Source of the DNA: Triplophysa rosa
Taxonomy: Eukaryota > Chordata > Actinopteri > Cypriniformes > Nemacheilidae
Length of the DNA stretch: 64,000 nt
Direction: 5' to 3'
NCBI RefSeq assembly: GCF_024868665.1
Contig: NC_079892.1
Span: 4,812,077-4,876,076, forward strand
Shown here: piece after piece, positions 11,946 to 26,900 of the stretch
Layout of the letters: every line of letters begins with the position of its first letter
Position numbering within the stretch: position 1 is the stretch's first letter
Translations under genes and position numbers: made by a program
The notes under the pieces: model-generated
Database searches by the model: none
Told to the model about the DNA's origin: nothing
What the model saw: only the letters and a program-made list of their open reading frames with translations

Positions 11946-14900
11946 CTGCATAAGTGAGTCGAACGGTAAGACATACAAACTCAACAGCAATGAATTGCTC
12001 TTAAAACCAAACACGTACCCATTCACAGGATCCAACACGATGGCTCTCGGTTCATCCAAGTTCTCCGATATGAGCACACGTCGAGAAGTGCCGTTGAGTC
12101 TGGTCACCTCGATGCGGTCGGTGCCCGTGTCCGTCCAGTAAAGGTTGCGCGCCACCCAGTCCACCGCGATCCCGTCGGGATGGTCGATTTCGTTGGTGAT
12201 CAGCGTTTGAGCGTCACTGCCGTCAATGCGGCAACGACGGATGGCCCTGATCTCGTCATCCGTCCAGTAGACATAACCCTCCACTGGGTCGTAGTCGATA
12301 GCGATTGCATGGCGGATGTCTCGGACTTGCAGGACTATATCCGTGAAGTCGGGTAAGTCCAAAGAGATTCGCCGGAGGTCGGTGCGGCGAGCCAGCAGGA
12401 GGACCTGTTCGGCACCTGAGAACAAGATTCATATAAGTTATGTTTTTTTTTATATGACTTGGATTGAGAATGAACGTTGCACTTAAATATTATTGATGAT
12501 TAATAAATATTGTGACCTTTGACCTCCACTGTCTGCTCTTATATCTAGAAAAATTCCTCTGTGAATTTGTGTCTGTGGAGAGATTTACCATCAAAACATA
12601 TGTGACAGAAGTAGTTAGTTGCACCGACTGTGTTGTTGTCCTCACAGATGGTATATTGCAAGAATCACATTCCTCCATTACAAAACCCACATGCCAGGTT
12701 TAAATACCAACTGTAGAATCCATCCAAACCCAATCTGTGGAAGCAATTAGGTCCAACCTTGTCCTTATTTAATCTCCCTTTGTAGCAGACCACGCTCCAG
12801 TACCCACAACACCAGCTGCGGTCCACGGCACCCAATAAGTAGTGACATCCATCAGCGCTGACACCAATAAAAGACGAGAGAAATCGACTCTTCTAAGGTT
12901 TCTCTTTTCTTCATTCTCGATTCTTTCGCTCTTAATTTGTCCCTCGTTCTGCCCCTCATTTCATTAAAGCGAGCGGACGCCTGACAAACCCAAACAAATG
13001 CTTTCAATTTAGCCACCCAAGCTAAACAAACAAGAGGTGTGCACACGTTTTCTCTATTAATCCGGTCTCCTGCTGGACCCCTGTCAAATTCCCTCCTGCC
13101 CTCATCTTGCCGCTAATCAGAGGGCGATATAGAAAGCTATTGCTTAAGCTTCCTGATTGGTTGTCAACTTTTCAGGACCGGTTTCTTAATCCTGTGGTCA
13201 GAATCTGCTCCTTGTTTCATCTGGCCAGATGACATCTCCTTCGCTATCAAGCAACGCTGGATGGTCTATGTTTCACCAGCACCACTGGAATGAGAGCTAA
13301 AGAATGCATCTCATTGTTTCCTGGCCTGGGAATACATTGCTTGAAATTTGAGGGAGTTTAAAATCCAAGTAGAAGGAACAGAAAGGGACGAATGTATTTT
13401 TTCTAATACAAGAGCAATGTGTTGTTAACAGCCCGGGTGAGCAGATACAATGGACAATACAATTTTGTTCTGGGGTGGATGGGAAAAAATATAGCAAGCC
13501 AGGGCATGAGGCTCGATTTTAAATGAGTCCTTAATGGCTAAAGTACACCCTAACCAACAAAACAGTTGCCTTTATTTTCAACAGGTGCAATGTATTTAGT
13601 TTGGTCTTGTGAAAGAAAAACCTTTGGAGAAGTCAATTTTTTGTGTCTGGATACCTTTACTGTCTTTGACTGGGTCTTACCCACATGAAAAAGTACTGTA
13701 ATACAATGTAGTATTTAATAAATTGCACTGTAGTAAATTGTAGCATAATGTAGTATATTACAGTAATCACTACACTTCTTAATGTATAATGCCGTATTCT
13801 TTAGTATTAAATACAGTGAACTGATAAACTGTAATAATACCGTAGTGTACTTTATTATGTACTATGATAAGGTTAAAATCATTGTAGAAATTTCACTACA
13901 GTATACTATAGTAAATACTTAAGTATACTTCAGTGTAATTTTCCATGTGGGTACTACTTCCGACTTTCTGTCCTTAATTTCTATAGGCATTCATTCAAAA
14001 ACCTGAAGTTTTTCTGGCTTTTGAATATGAGTTTAAATGAAGATTTTATTTGCAAAAACAGATAACTCCTGTTTTTTTTATTGTGTTATGTTTTTGTTAC
14101 TTAATCAGAACAACCCAACTGCAGTTTGATTGATATTACTTGGAATGCACAATAATATAAAATGATTTTTGAAAAAAAAACCTTATTCATTTTTGCAAAT
14201 GAACTCTTCAAATATATTACCATAAAACACAGCTATAAACTGGACAAAATGAGGATTTAGAGTATACTGTATAATAAGCATTCAAAAAATACAGTCTCTC
14301 ACATCCACAAATTTGAATCAAGGATTGTTATGACATCATTCTGTACTTTAGCTTCTAAACAAACTCCAAGCTAAATGACTAAATGTAAACACTATTAGCT
14401 ATAATAAAAGGGGAGGAGCCACTTATTTTCGCAACTTAACTACAGTAGAAATGACGTCTTCTGAACGAACAGTCACTTTGTCTTTATAAATCATGAAAAT
14501 TTAGACTAATGATAAAAAATCATTCTGACCAATATGTGAACTGATTTATTCAAAAGAACCAAATAAAAAAAGAAGGATTTGCTCACACGAATCAACCACA
14601 AATGTTTGTTAAGAACATTTTAATTTACACCGAAGCAATATTCAGCCAACAAAATATTTTTGAACAGAGTACAGCTACAAAAATGTATCCACCACTGATG
14701 TTTACCAGACTGTACTGTTCCATTTTAAGACCATCGCTACACTACCCAAAACCATACAAGAAGTCAAGGTTTGCTAAAATACAAACAAACACGTCTCCAT
14801 CCGAAAGACAGAACTGTGCTTACCTTGGGCTGACTCGGTCAGTGACCTTGACACAGTAAACCATCTCCCAAAACAGGTCAACTGCCAAACTTAAAAATAA

Positions 14901-17900
14901 GGAAGGAATGCGCTAGATATCATGGAAAAGTTCATCATTCCTGACGGCTGAATCATAAGAGAGCGATTCGGGCTAAATGGTGAAGGAACGGCATCTGTCA
15001 AACATTAATCCATGTCATGGTCTTCTGCTTGTGCCGCATGCAACGTTTAACGTTTAACGGATGCCCAGTATGCCAATATTCCAAAACCAGCTCACGAATA
15101 ACCAGTTTATAAAAACCTAATGTTTACGACGAGAATGGGGACAACGTGATAAAGTTAAAAATACATTGTGTGCCTCTTTATACATTTCCTAGAAAATAAG
15201 ACGGCGTGTTTTCATCACATCGGTGTTAAATGATGGTCACCTGGTCTGCAGGTCTTCCCGTCCTCTTTCAGTTTAACCCCCGTTGGACAGGCACAGCTGT
15301 AGAAGGGCGGCACGGGGGAGAGAAGACACAGATGGGAACAGCCTCCGTTTCCTTCGCTGCACGGAGTTTGAACTGTGGAGCAATGACAGATAAAGAGAAA
15401 AGTTATAAAACAGACGGTTGAGCGATCCTGTGCGACCTCTCGGTTAAATTATGACCAGAAAACCAAGTGTGTGAACATTTCGCCACACATTCACCCATTT
15501 TGTGTAAGTTCATCAGATATGGGGTTCAATGATCCACAGCACTCAATGTCATTGTAAAAACAGGTCTGGTATATAAATAACCTTGGTTTGAATGCAAGAA
15601 GCGTTAAGTACGACTTTATTTTCAGAAAACCCCTTTGAGATTGTGCATATGTCTCACATTATTTGTCCCCATTAGGTCATGATCTTTTCACCTGTGAGAT
15701 GACAGATTTAAGGAAAGAAATCGCAAAACAGCAACCTCTAAACAATAGCAGGTGATGACAAAACTCTCTCTTTCCTGTTACAGATTTTTCCATTTCCGCC
15801 AGGTCGCGCTCTGCTCGGCGCTGTCGAGACGCATCTGCTCGGTCAGGGAAACACGCACGCCCATGACCCCGACACTTGTTATCCCAGATCTAGCCGGCTC
15901 GCAGATGTGATGTCTGCATTGTCTGATGGTCAACACATTGTCTGACGGTTCACGGACACGCGAGGAAACTCACGCAATTTTAGAATACAGGCAGATTTTT
16001 GTGGATGAGTAAAATAGGAAATGACAGCGCTTGAGTGCGCAACAGATTGAAAACAACATCTGAAGCTTTTGTCTACTACACGCTGTAAAAAATATATATA
16101 TATTAAGTATTTTTAGCGTGTTTACAGTCAAAATATCTAAACATCCTTGAAGGGATAGTTCACCTTAAAAATAAAATTCTGTTGTCATTTATTCACCATA
16201 CAATGGAAGTATATGGGGCGCCAATGTTGTGTGGTGCGCAACAATCTTCGAAATATCTTCTTTTGTGTTCTGCAGAAGAAAGAAAGTCATGCAGGTTTGT
16301 AATGACATGACGGTGAGTAAATCATGACAGAATTTTTATTTTTGGGTAAAGCGTAATGGTGTCTTGGAAATGTATTTTTCTTTAACCCCATAAACCTCAC
16401 AACATTGACTTGATTTATGAATATGACCAAATACACATTTAATTATACATGTATTCTATAAAAAGTAAACATCTTGTTTTAATGTTCTTTCCAAACTTTG
16501 AATGATCTTTCCAAACTATCTTCCAATTTTAAGATGTTTCTTTTTTGCTCTTATTTCTCCTTTATCACAACGAACACTTACCTAGTTGTGTTTGCAAGCT
16601 GTTAAATGTTTCAGAGCAATCCACATCCTCACACGCACACACACACATGCGCGCACACACATGCACGCACACGCACGCACACACACACACACACACACAA
16701 AGGTGGGGGTTGCTCTGTGCTGGGACTGTTCCCCGTCTCTAGTGAGGAGCTATGTTTATTTGCTCAGAGTGGAATGCTGGACACTTGAAAAATGTCATTC
16801 CCTGAGTCCCTGAGAACTGCTCTCTCCAGATTGCCACATGGGGCAAAAGGCCTAAACTTTTACAAAGACACAGTACAGTGAGAACTGAAACCAGAGCCTA
16901 AAAAATTAAACATGGAACTTGATTATCTGAGCGCAGTTTTGCGAAAGGATCTATGCCCTTTGTTTTCTGCTCCATTCGGTGGATTTATGGAACGGTAAAA
17001 ATGTGTTCACATTTATTTTTTGGGTTGGCCTGTGCGCGATAACCCAGTTTGGGTTAAACCGGCAAAGCCAGCGTTAGGAGTGTTTGTAGGAGACTCACTG
17101 TTGGGCTGTCGCTCAGAGCCGAGCACCTGGATGTCCATCGGCGCGTAAATCCCATTAAGAATTTCTCTCCGCTTCTCCCCGGTGTGCTTGTTGCAGGCGT
17201 GGATGGAGCGCGTCTGCCAGTCGGTCCAGTAAAGCGTTTGGTTGTAAAGCGTGAGGGCGAACGGGTGGGTGAGGGACCCTTCCACAACGGCCTCCCTGTA
17301 GACGTATACACGACACATACGTTTTAAATCACAACAGCAATGTTTGATCAAATAAGCGCAAAGGGATTATAAATCGAGCCCTTTTCGGGAGTATAAGAAA
17401 CTCATTCTTTCCAAAGAAAATACAAAATGCAAATTTCAGACCAAACAATCAAAAACTGACATCTTTCTCAAACCCTTCAGGAAACCTGGAGCACATGCAA
17501 ACACGGATAACCCCTTCACGATCTCGTTCCATGGGGTGTGGGGGGAATTAAACAAATCAAGGCTGTCATCGACTTGCAAACCACATCTGTTTCGGCTGTT
17601 AGCAGGGAGTCGACACCGGTACAGCTGCCCTTATTAAGTGAAGTTCCCTCGGCAAGCGGGAGTCCATCTGAGCCGAGCCTGTCGAGTTTGTCTGGTCCAA
17701 ACAGCGGCCTCCGCATCCACCAAACTGTGCCACGGGCCGACAGCGGACATAAATAAATGTTAGCGGATCAAAGCCCCGGCCGCCTCAGAACCCTAACGCC
17801 GCACTATTCAGAGAAGCAGCGCTCATCAATCACGGAGCTATAGCGGGATGAGAGGGGATACATTTTCCCGGGTAGGAGGCGACGGGGGATGGGGGTGAGC

Positions 17901-20900
17901 GTGTATGGAGGAGTTACAGTTAACATGTTGTTCGCCCCTCAGTTTTTAATAGTGTGTGACGAACTGCGGAAAGGAGGGGGTCAGCGTTCTCGAAAAGTAA
18001 TTATGACCAGATTTTTCACAGCTTTTGACGTGTTCTCGGTATCGGCGGGCGCTTTGAAGGCGGCGAACGAAAACAGCCATTAAACAGAGGTGTCCGGAAC
18101 AACAGACGCGAGAGCCAGGGCTTTTATTATTTTAAAAACGACCGAGCGTAAACGTTTGAAGAGAGGCGCTAGCAAATTTACATTGTGGTGACAGGGAACA
18201 CAATCTCTGAGGAACGTCTGTTCTTCAGCCAATTTTGAGCGAGGAACCTTAAAATAATGGCTTAATGCCACAAGTGTCATTACCCGTGCCGCTGATTCAC
18301 AAATGCATGAGAACTGCAATTACTCAAACCTGATTCAGTCAAGTCTTTTCTGAAAGCCAACAGAACATCGCAAGTGTTTTTAATGGGTTATGCAATACAA
18401 CACAGGAAACTATGGGTAAAAACAAGCACAGCTATTCATTATTTAAAAATATACAGCAACACTTTAATAAAAAATAAAGATAAGATAAACATTTAAAATA
18501 GTTTAATGTAGATAATGTATAGACCACTTCAGACGGCGTAAACAACGCTGGTCCAGAACAACTTCCTGTTTCAGTTTTCTTTACTTTGCACAAATGTTTA
18601 AACAAAATACAACCAACAGAACATTTATAATCAAAATGTTTTAATTACATACACAGGATTTAATCAAATGAAGAAAAAAAATCAAACCAGAAGTGCTTTT
18701 GGTCCAGTGTTTACATTTTGTGAAGTGGTCTATACAGTATATCAATAAAATAAGCTTGATTTCGAAATTTTCTGAAGACAATTTGAAGGGTGCTTGGCCA
18801 TGCAAAAGTCCCCTCCGAACGGTTGCCAGGGCGTTGCTATGCCGTTGCTAGGGTATTCAGAAACTATGCTATTCAGTGACCATTGCTAGGCAGCTGCTAA
18901 GATGCTCCAAGTCACTCCATACTGGCAGAATATTCTGATCTTTACATATGGCTGACATCCCTCCTTCAATGCAAGTTTATACTATTTGTTTATTGGTTTC
19001 TAAAAAAAACTCAAACTAGACAATCTGAAGACTAATAAGAGATCTTCCTTAAGATGCATGATTTGATATAAATACATTTACATTTAGTCATTTAGCAGAT
19101 GCTTTTATCCAAAGCGACTTACAGATGAGGGAAACAATGGAAGCAATTGGAACAACATAAGGACAACAAAAAGCATAAGTGCAATAAAAAACTGGTCTCA
19201 TATAGCCTACCACAGTATACAGAGCTAAGGTTTTTTTTTTTAATACCTGTTGTCAAAAAATAGGAGAGACATTCGTCATACATTAAGTTTGTAATGTTCA
19301 ATACTCAGGTTTATAGTATCATTTTTTAAATTGTTGCTAAACTTGAGCAATGGTAAACTACAAATTAAACTAAGTACCGGCAATTTGTCCACGCGATCTG
19401 CGGTAATTTGGTTGCCTTACTTGCCAGATGCGATGCATTCGTTTTTAAATTGGGCCAAACACGAGCTCATGGAAAACTTGGATAAGTCAATGCACAAGAC
19501 CGAATGCCAACGCAAGATGTGTGTACCAAAATGCCTTCTTCATTTGCCTTTTTATGCTCTTCTTGCACCGTTTCACTTTAGTTTATCTATCAAAGACGTT
19601 TCCTGGACTACATGCTTGGTCAGACTTCACGCAAATCCCACAAATCGACGACCAATGCCAATCTCAGCGTGGAAGAGGGTTTGACATACCTCTTAATTGA
19701 AGCTGCTATGAAATCCTACGTACACTGAAGTATTTGTAACTCTTTGGCCCAACCACGACTACAACGTCAGGCGGGGTCAAGTTACAGCGGTAAATGGCGA
19801 GGAGGTCAGCTCGAGTTTAGAATAAGTGGAGCAGGAGGAAGTCGGACGGGGGTTTTGGGGAGAACTAATGCACAAAGCCATGGCATTCAACCTCCATCTG
19901 AACAAATGGAAAACTACAACAAGATGAGACAAAAAAGGTGAAGGCGAATGTAAAATACTGACCGGGCGGTTCCATCCAAATTGGCCTTGTGGATGAAGCT
20001 GAGCTTGGCATCCGCCCAATAAAGCTTCTGCTCCTCGAGGTCAATAGTCAATCCGTTGGGCCAATAGATTTCAGTCTGCACGATGATTTGTCGACTGGTA
20101 CCGTCCATGCCCGCCCTCTCAATTCTTGGCTCCTCCCCCCAGTCCGTCCAGTACATGTACCTGAGAAAAGTTGAGGCATCAGTCGGTTTCCATTCGCTCA
20201 GTGGAAACAACAAAGCAAGTGGCTTGAATCAAGCCATTTTCAAGAAGTATAGCATGCAAACACAAACACAGTCAAAAACAATCATTCACGGTGTAAGATA
20301 GAGCTAGCAATGGTTTAAATATTGACAAGAAGGCACTCAAGGCTAAACAACATAGATTTGGAGGTAGACTAAACAACACCCGAGCGTTTCAAGTACAGGG
20401 CTTTCTCAAAGCAGGCCGAAGAAACGCTATATTTTCCAGAGACGGTCTCGCTTAAGATACTTCATGCGAGAATGCCACAAAGCAACACTTAAACCCAAGC
20501 ACACTAACTTAGTTTAAGTAATCTTGTCACGCAAAATAGAAATCTTACACAAAGGCAAACTGGCCAAACAAAGCATCTTCAACAATAAAAAAAACTTGCA
20601 GTCGATATATAAAATAGTAATACAAGTTTTTTTTTCAAAAAGTTTCAGCTAGTTCTATCTGAACAATTTTGTTTTCAACCAAATAAAAAGATGAACAACT
20701 TAAACTATCATGCCCTGCATTGAAAACATGATTTTCTTGCTCATTATTAAATGAAGATACATTTATTTGAGATGCAAAACGACTTGGATATTTTACTTGT
20801 TTTATTAAAAAATTCAGTCAAATGACTAAGAAAAAAAAACTCACAAGACAATCTTCTCAAAATACAAAAATCTCACAACAAGACTTTTGTCTTGCTTTTT

Positions 20901-23900
20901 TTAGAAAACATGATCTCTTAACGGGACAGTTCACCCAAAAATAAAAACTCTGTCATCATTTTCTCACCCTCGAAATCTGTATACATTTCTTTAAAAGAAA
21001 GATATTTGAAGGAATGCTCGTTACCAAACAGTTCTTGGCCATCACTGACTACTCAGTTATACTACTCAGTTACCTTTATGGCACTGTTGCTAAATAAAAT
21101 GACACCATTTCTTTTATTTAGATTTCAATAAAAAAACAGTAATTTGTGCTCTAGTCAAACAGTAGATAGACATCACAATTTTGTTGCTGCTTTAGCATAG
21201 CTTCACATCAGTATTGATGTACTATAACAATTGTGAAGTACAAAATGTAAAAGTGCATACATGGCCCAACAATATTATTTCTACAGGGCATTAACTGTTT
21301 CATGCCTTCTTAAACATGAACAATGGTCCGTTCATACTGTACAAGGTCACGTGTGTGAGTCTAGCTATTTACTTAGGTCATGTATGGCGTATTAGATGAA
21401 CGACTGTTTGTACTCCTAAATGACAGATCTCAAATCAGAAAATTATGTTATGGTTACGCAGCCAAACCACATCTGTAATGTGTCATATGCGAGTCAGCGT
21501 TGCCTTATCAACACTTAAAGCTCCACACAGACAGCTGTACTTTGCCGCTGGCCAATAGGAAAGCAAGAATTAAAGATAAAAGAGGCAGCGGGGACAACTG
21601 ACAAAATGCAACAAGATGCGATTAATTAGCTAACGTGTCGCCAACGGAAACGCTTAGATCGAACTTCATGCCAGCGAGGAGACCAAGCATGAAAACTCGA
21701 CCACCCTTTCCTCCCCTGAGATCTTATTAGCTTCCAACTGTTGTGCTGCATTTTTCTCAATTAGGAAACAGAGCACAACACCGCTGCCCGAATCCGTCCA
21801 CTGACAGAACAAAGAGTTGAACAATGCTTGTGCTAGGTAGAAATTAAACCTGAGCGACAGTGAATGGACGTAACAAATACAAAGTCACTGTTTCAAAGAC
21901 AGTACGCTGAAAGACGTATCCAGTGCCAAATAGGTTTATAACAATGAAATAAAAAGTTCCCCCAAAAAAATGTCGCCCTCATGTCATTCCAAATAAAGGA
22001 ATACTGTTTGTTTCATTTAACACTGAACATCAAACTGGTGAAGTTTCTTAACATTTTCTATATACAGAAACAAATTCATTGCATTTTCCTGTCCTTTTTT
22101 GATTGACAGGATATATCGGCTCTGATCATCGGCTGTTTTTAACTGTTTTATTGCTTATATCGACAATACTGATAATTGGCCGATATATCGGTGCATCTCT
22201 ATAAAAAAAACCAAGCAAAAACAACTAGGTGTGGACTGAGTGCACCATGATAACCAATCAGAACACCTGAATCGGCTTTTCGCCTGTCAATCACTTTGTG
22301 CTCTGCAGATTTCTTCTATTTTCAAATGGTAAAGAGTTTAGTGGACAAAGTGTTTTAACAGAGCAAAACAAATGAGGCTAAGTCTGGCTTCACGGATGCT
22401 ACCAAAACCAGCCTAAAGAATCATTCTCCTCCAAAGATGGAAATAAAGACACAGAATGATTTTTGTCTGCGCTATACAAAGGCATTAAACGGATACCTGG
22501 CCAAGCAACACAGAAGATCACATGAGCTTAAAACTGGAGCCACTGAATGTGTCTACAGACAAACGTGAGCTGGTGGAATGTCTAGAACAGAAGAACATCT
22601 CCAGACCTTAAATACCAGGCACATCATCACTACATAACTCCATATACAACTTTCTGTCAGATATTTGAATGTGCCGTGGTAATAAAATCTGGTAAATAAA
22701 AAGGTTGGATTTAGAGATTCATGAAGGGTCAGAAAACTAAACACGGTAATAAATTAAAAAACACCCACTCTTTTCATCTGATGGTTATTCATCTTTTCAC
22801 TCCTTCCGAGAACGTGAACACAATGAACGTGTCTTGAGAACAGACAAACATAATTCAGGGGCCCCTGCATGCGGTTGCTCTCGCTTTCGGGGGTTTGTAT
22901 GAAGCCAAGCCCCCCCCCCTTTCTCTGATCTGAATCGGGGCCCCAACAGAGGTCTCGGAGCACCGCGGTAAATCTCCGCTCAAAGCTCCCGGGCGGCGAA
23001 AATTGAAGAAAATAAAAGACCACGAAGCTGATATTTTTTGGTATGTCTGCTCGAAAACGCCAGACGTGAACTTTCAGACTGCAGTGTAACGGGATCTCCC
23101 GCGGGAGGACGCCTATCCCGGCAAATTCTGCGGGGGTAATGAACTCGGCTAAACAGGCAGCGAATGTAAGTGGTAAGGATGTGTTTCTTTAGGACAAAGG
23201 CCAGGAAAAGTGTCTGGCTCCATTTTTAATGTCTTCATCATATATTGTATGAAGCGAAAGGCATTCTGCGAGAAATGTCCCAGCTCTTGAGTGCTGTAAA
23301 TACAGAGTGAGCTAAAAGCCCAGTGCTTACAGCGGGACAGGCGATAAAACACAGAAGAAAGAAAAATTGCAGATGAGCTCTCTTTAATATCTCAATTACT
23401 TCTCTTAAACATTAATGACACTGAATGGAGAGCAAATAAGCTTTTGCATTTCAAATATTTCTCCAGAGAAAAAAAAAGATCCAAAAAACTTACAAATGTC
23501 TCTTTTAGAGTTTCAAGAGCTCTCAATAATATCACAAACTGAGCTCAAATTAGCAAATTCTGGAAATAAAAGTTAACATCATTGTAGATCTCAATACGAA
23601 CTCAAACATTTCTCATCAAATGTACCCAAATCCAGATTGTTTGACCTTAACAATCTACATTTTTTACCCCCCCCCCATATCCTAACACATTTTAACAATG
23701 TTTCTATTCTTGTTTCTCCTTTGCACTTTTGAGAAAAACATCTTAGACCAAGTTGAAACTATAAGGGATAGTTCACCCAAAAACTCACTCTCTAGTGGTT
23801 CCAAACCTGTATAAATTGTTGAACACAAAGAAAGATATTTGGAAGAATGTTAGAAACTGAGATTTCTGGGACATCACTGACAACCATAGTCGAAAAAAAT

Positions 23901-26900
23901 TAACATGGCAGTCAAAGGCGCCCTAGAACTTTTAGTTTTTCCTTAATTCCTCAAAATATCTCCTCAGAAATGTCAGTTGCTGACATTCTTCCTAATATCT
24001 TTCTTTTTCTTCAACAGAACAAAGAAATGTATACATGTTTGGAACAACTTGAGGGTGAGTAAATCATGACTTCTGGGTGAACCATCCCTTTAAATGAAGC
24101 CCACCCGAGAACTCCATTGAATCTCCTGAGATATCTAACAGAAACACACAAACCTAAATGGCTTTTATCAAACTTCAGCTGAAATTTTTCTCTACAAGGG
24201 GGAAAAGCAAGAAACAGAAAGTGGGCATTACTCAATACGTCTCAAGCCAAGTACGTGAGTACACACTAAGACGGGGCTTATGCAATGCGAGCGAGACAGA
24301 TCTCTCTGAACTCGAGTTACATGTTGCATATAAACACGCCAACTCGACAGCAAAGTCGATGAGGACACCCAAGTAGAATCGCTGACTTTGGGACTCACAA
24401 ACCACCCCTGGGGTACACCGGGGTCTGACATACAGGCACTGTACGCTATACAACCGGAACAAAACTAAATGCCTTTAAATGCTACGTTGCATCTCAACCT
24501 CCCTTTAGGAGGAAGTTTTAACGGCCTGTAAATAAACAACCAGGGCACGCATTAATGAATGTCAAGGTTTGAAGGATGCACGTAAAGACCACCCAATGAC
24601 AAAGACGGCGAACTCATGGGTGAAAAGGAAACTTACCTATGGGCAGGGTTCAATGCTATGGCCCTGGGCTGGTCCAGATCTAGCCAGAAAAGGACCTTGC
24701 GAGAGGTGCCGTCCAAGTTAGCCACTTCGATGCGGTTCGTCTCAGAGTCGGTCCAGTAGAGTTTGCGGCCGAGCCAGTCGCAGGCTAAGCCGTCGGGAGA
24801 ATCCAGACCTGAAACAACCGCAGTCTGCCCTCTGCCCACCGTGGCCTCCTTTATAACTGCAAGACAAGGCCTCCATTGAGTTCCACAGCAGTATTATCAG
24901 TTTAAAAATTCCTCAAATGTTTTATTCGGCCTCCAAATGAATGGTATAAGATTATATAAGGTTACTTTCTGCAAAAAGAGCTATACTGAATTAAAAATAT
25001 CACTCGATAGAGATTAGATAGAGATTGATAAATATTATGTTATGCTGTGCTGTTTCTGCTGTTATACTTTCAAATTAAAATGTTAAAATTATTTTTTACA
25101 CATACTGTATGTGCATGGAGAATTGAGATGTATTGTTTATAATTTTGTATTTTGATTCAGAAACTGAACAACATTTGAAAGCTGTGACAGAGAGGAGGAA
25201 CTTCTGTGAATAATGACAAGGCAAGCAGGTAAATGATCTTACAGGTAGAAGAGAAGTTGTAGTAGGTCTGTTTAATAGCCTCTTCACTGACATCCGTCCA
25301 AAATATCAGTCCCTCCGAGAAGAGAAAGTCCACTGCGGCCGCATCCTCCAGATCGTTGACGACCACGGCGGATTCCGCCCGGCCTACCTCGGCATCCACG
25401 AGCCGAACATCCCGTCGGTTGGCAAAGAGCAACAGGGGAGAACCTGATGATGAGAATCACAAAACGACCATGAGGATTTTGAAATAAAATATGCTTTATA
25501 CTTTTTACATTCTCAAATCATGACTCTGCAACACAAACAACGCAATTGCAATGCACTCCGTCTGTCTGCTGCGACCCCGGCTCTCTAAATAATCTGCTTT
25601 TTCATGAACTCATTGCACTAAATGAGAGGCACATGTGACGCTCTCTGGAGGCCGAATAGCGGCGGAAACAACGGAAATGTCTGACCTTTGGTTTGGCACA
25701 CAGACATATCCATGGGGACCGCCAGTTGGCACCTCGCAACAGTCTGCATGTGCCAGCGAGTGCCACTCACATAGCAGTCAATAACGGCCTGGGGGAGTGG
25801 GTGGGGCATCCTATGATGTCATAAGAGGCACACAAGAATGACACAATGACTATGGTGGGTGTACTGAGGGTTGGGGTGCCTTGCTGTGGTTTACCAACAT
25901 GCCATTCTACTAAGAACCATATCAACATTGACAAGCAAATGTGGGTTCCTGCCACAGAACTGCTGTTTGAGTCCATATGCGTTACTGGGACGCTATTAAG
26001 AAGTTAATAAAATAAGCACGTGAAGGCGGTTAAAACTTGTCAGAAAGACAATTTAGGTCCTGGGCCCCAGGCGTATGCATGATAATCCAATTCACGTACC
26101 ATTCAAAAAACAGCTAGAAACTAAAATCTTCTTAGTGAACGTTGGATAGAAACCATCTATCTTCCTTTCTTAGGACGAATCATTTTGTTGCTTTCATCAC
26201 TTTTCAAAGTTTCAGTTATCTAATTTACAATTACCAAACAACAACCAACCCTGGTGTCAAGAATGAGGTCTTATTTTACCAAGTAAACGTTGCAAGATGC
26301 AAAAATATTTTTACATTTTCCGAAAAGTGGGGTCACTGGGGTGGGCTGTTTAAATCAGCCCACCATGCTTACCTTCGCATACACCACTAAAAAAAGTAAG
26401 CCAAGTAAGCGAGACCTCAAAAGCATGTGGCATTTTCAGTCATGTGACCTTTCTGCCCAGGCTGGTAACCACTAAGAAAGCGGTCTTACGAGACTAAACA
26501 GAGCCGATTTGTGATTTGCCGTTATCTGAAAGTCAACACCGCAGCATTTTTTGGCTTGAGGGTTATTTTATCAGCAACCACCAGCGAGGAAAACCAGCCT
26601 GCAATTGTCTTTGGGAGATCCTCTGTGCAAAGAGATTGTGCTAGGAAACAACCAAAGACCTCCTAAAATTGAGAGTCATCACAATACGTGCACAACTTTC
26701 TGAATCCATTGGACTACTGGGATGCACCCATAGACTCCTTAAAAAATTTTGACATTATAAAAAATAAAGATCGTACTATTGTTCCTGTAGTTCAGTTGGC
26801 CCAGGGAACACACATACTGATAAAAAACTGTATAGATTAAATACACTAAGCCAGTTTGGACAAAAGCAAAAACCAACGGTTTTATGTAAATGTAAAATTG

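Larger units (their letters stand above)
15373..17098 (-). other. lrp5 intron 4
   Basis: Non-coding. Holds a foldback MITE copy (16152-16351) and an AC-rich microsatellite (16630-16699). The open frames across the microsatellite are artefacts of the CA repeat. Confidence 0.8.
17296..19962 (-). other. lrp5 intron 3
   Basis: Non-coding. 17520-18110 is more GC-rich and of higher complexity than its surroundings, so it is a candidate conserved element, not proven. Repeats: GTTGCTAGG-type at 18815-18905 and the teleost dispersed repeat at 19073-19135. Confidence 0.75.
20161..24636 (-). other. lrp5 intron between exons 2b and 3
   Basis: Non-coding, 4.5 kb. Contains a half MITE (20918-21060), a hAT-type fragment (22085-22203) and a foldback MITE (23764-24093). 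Nothing coding recognised. Confidence 0.75.

Noticed and set aside
16545..16813. Three overlapping His/Thr-rich frames
   Set aside because: They run across the AC microsatellite; no independent coding signal.
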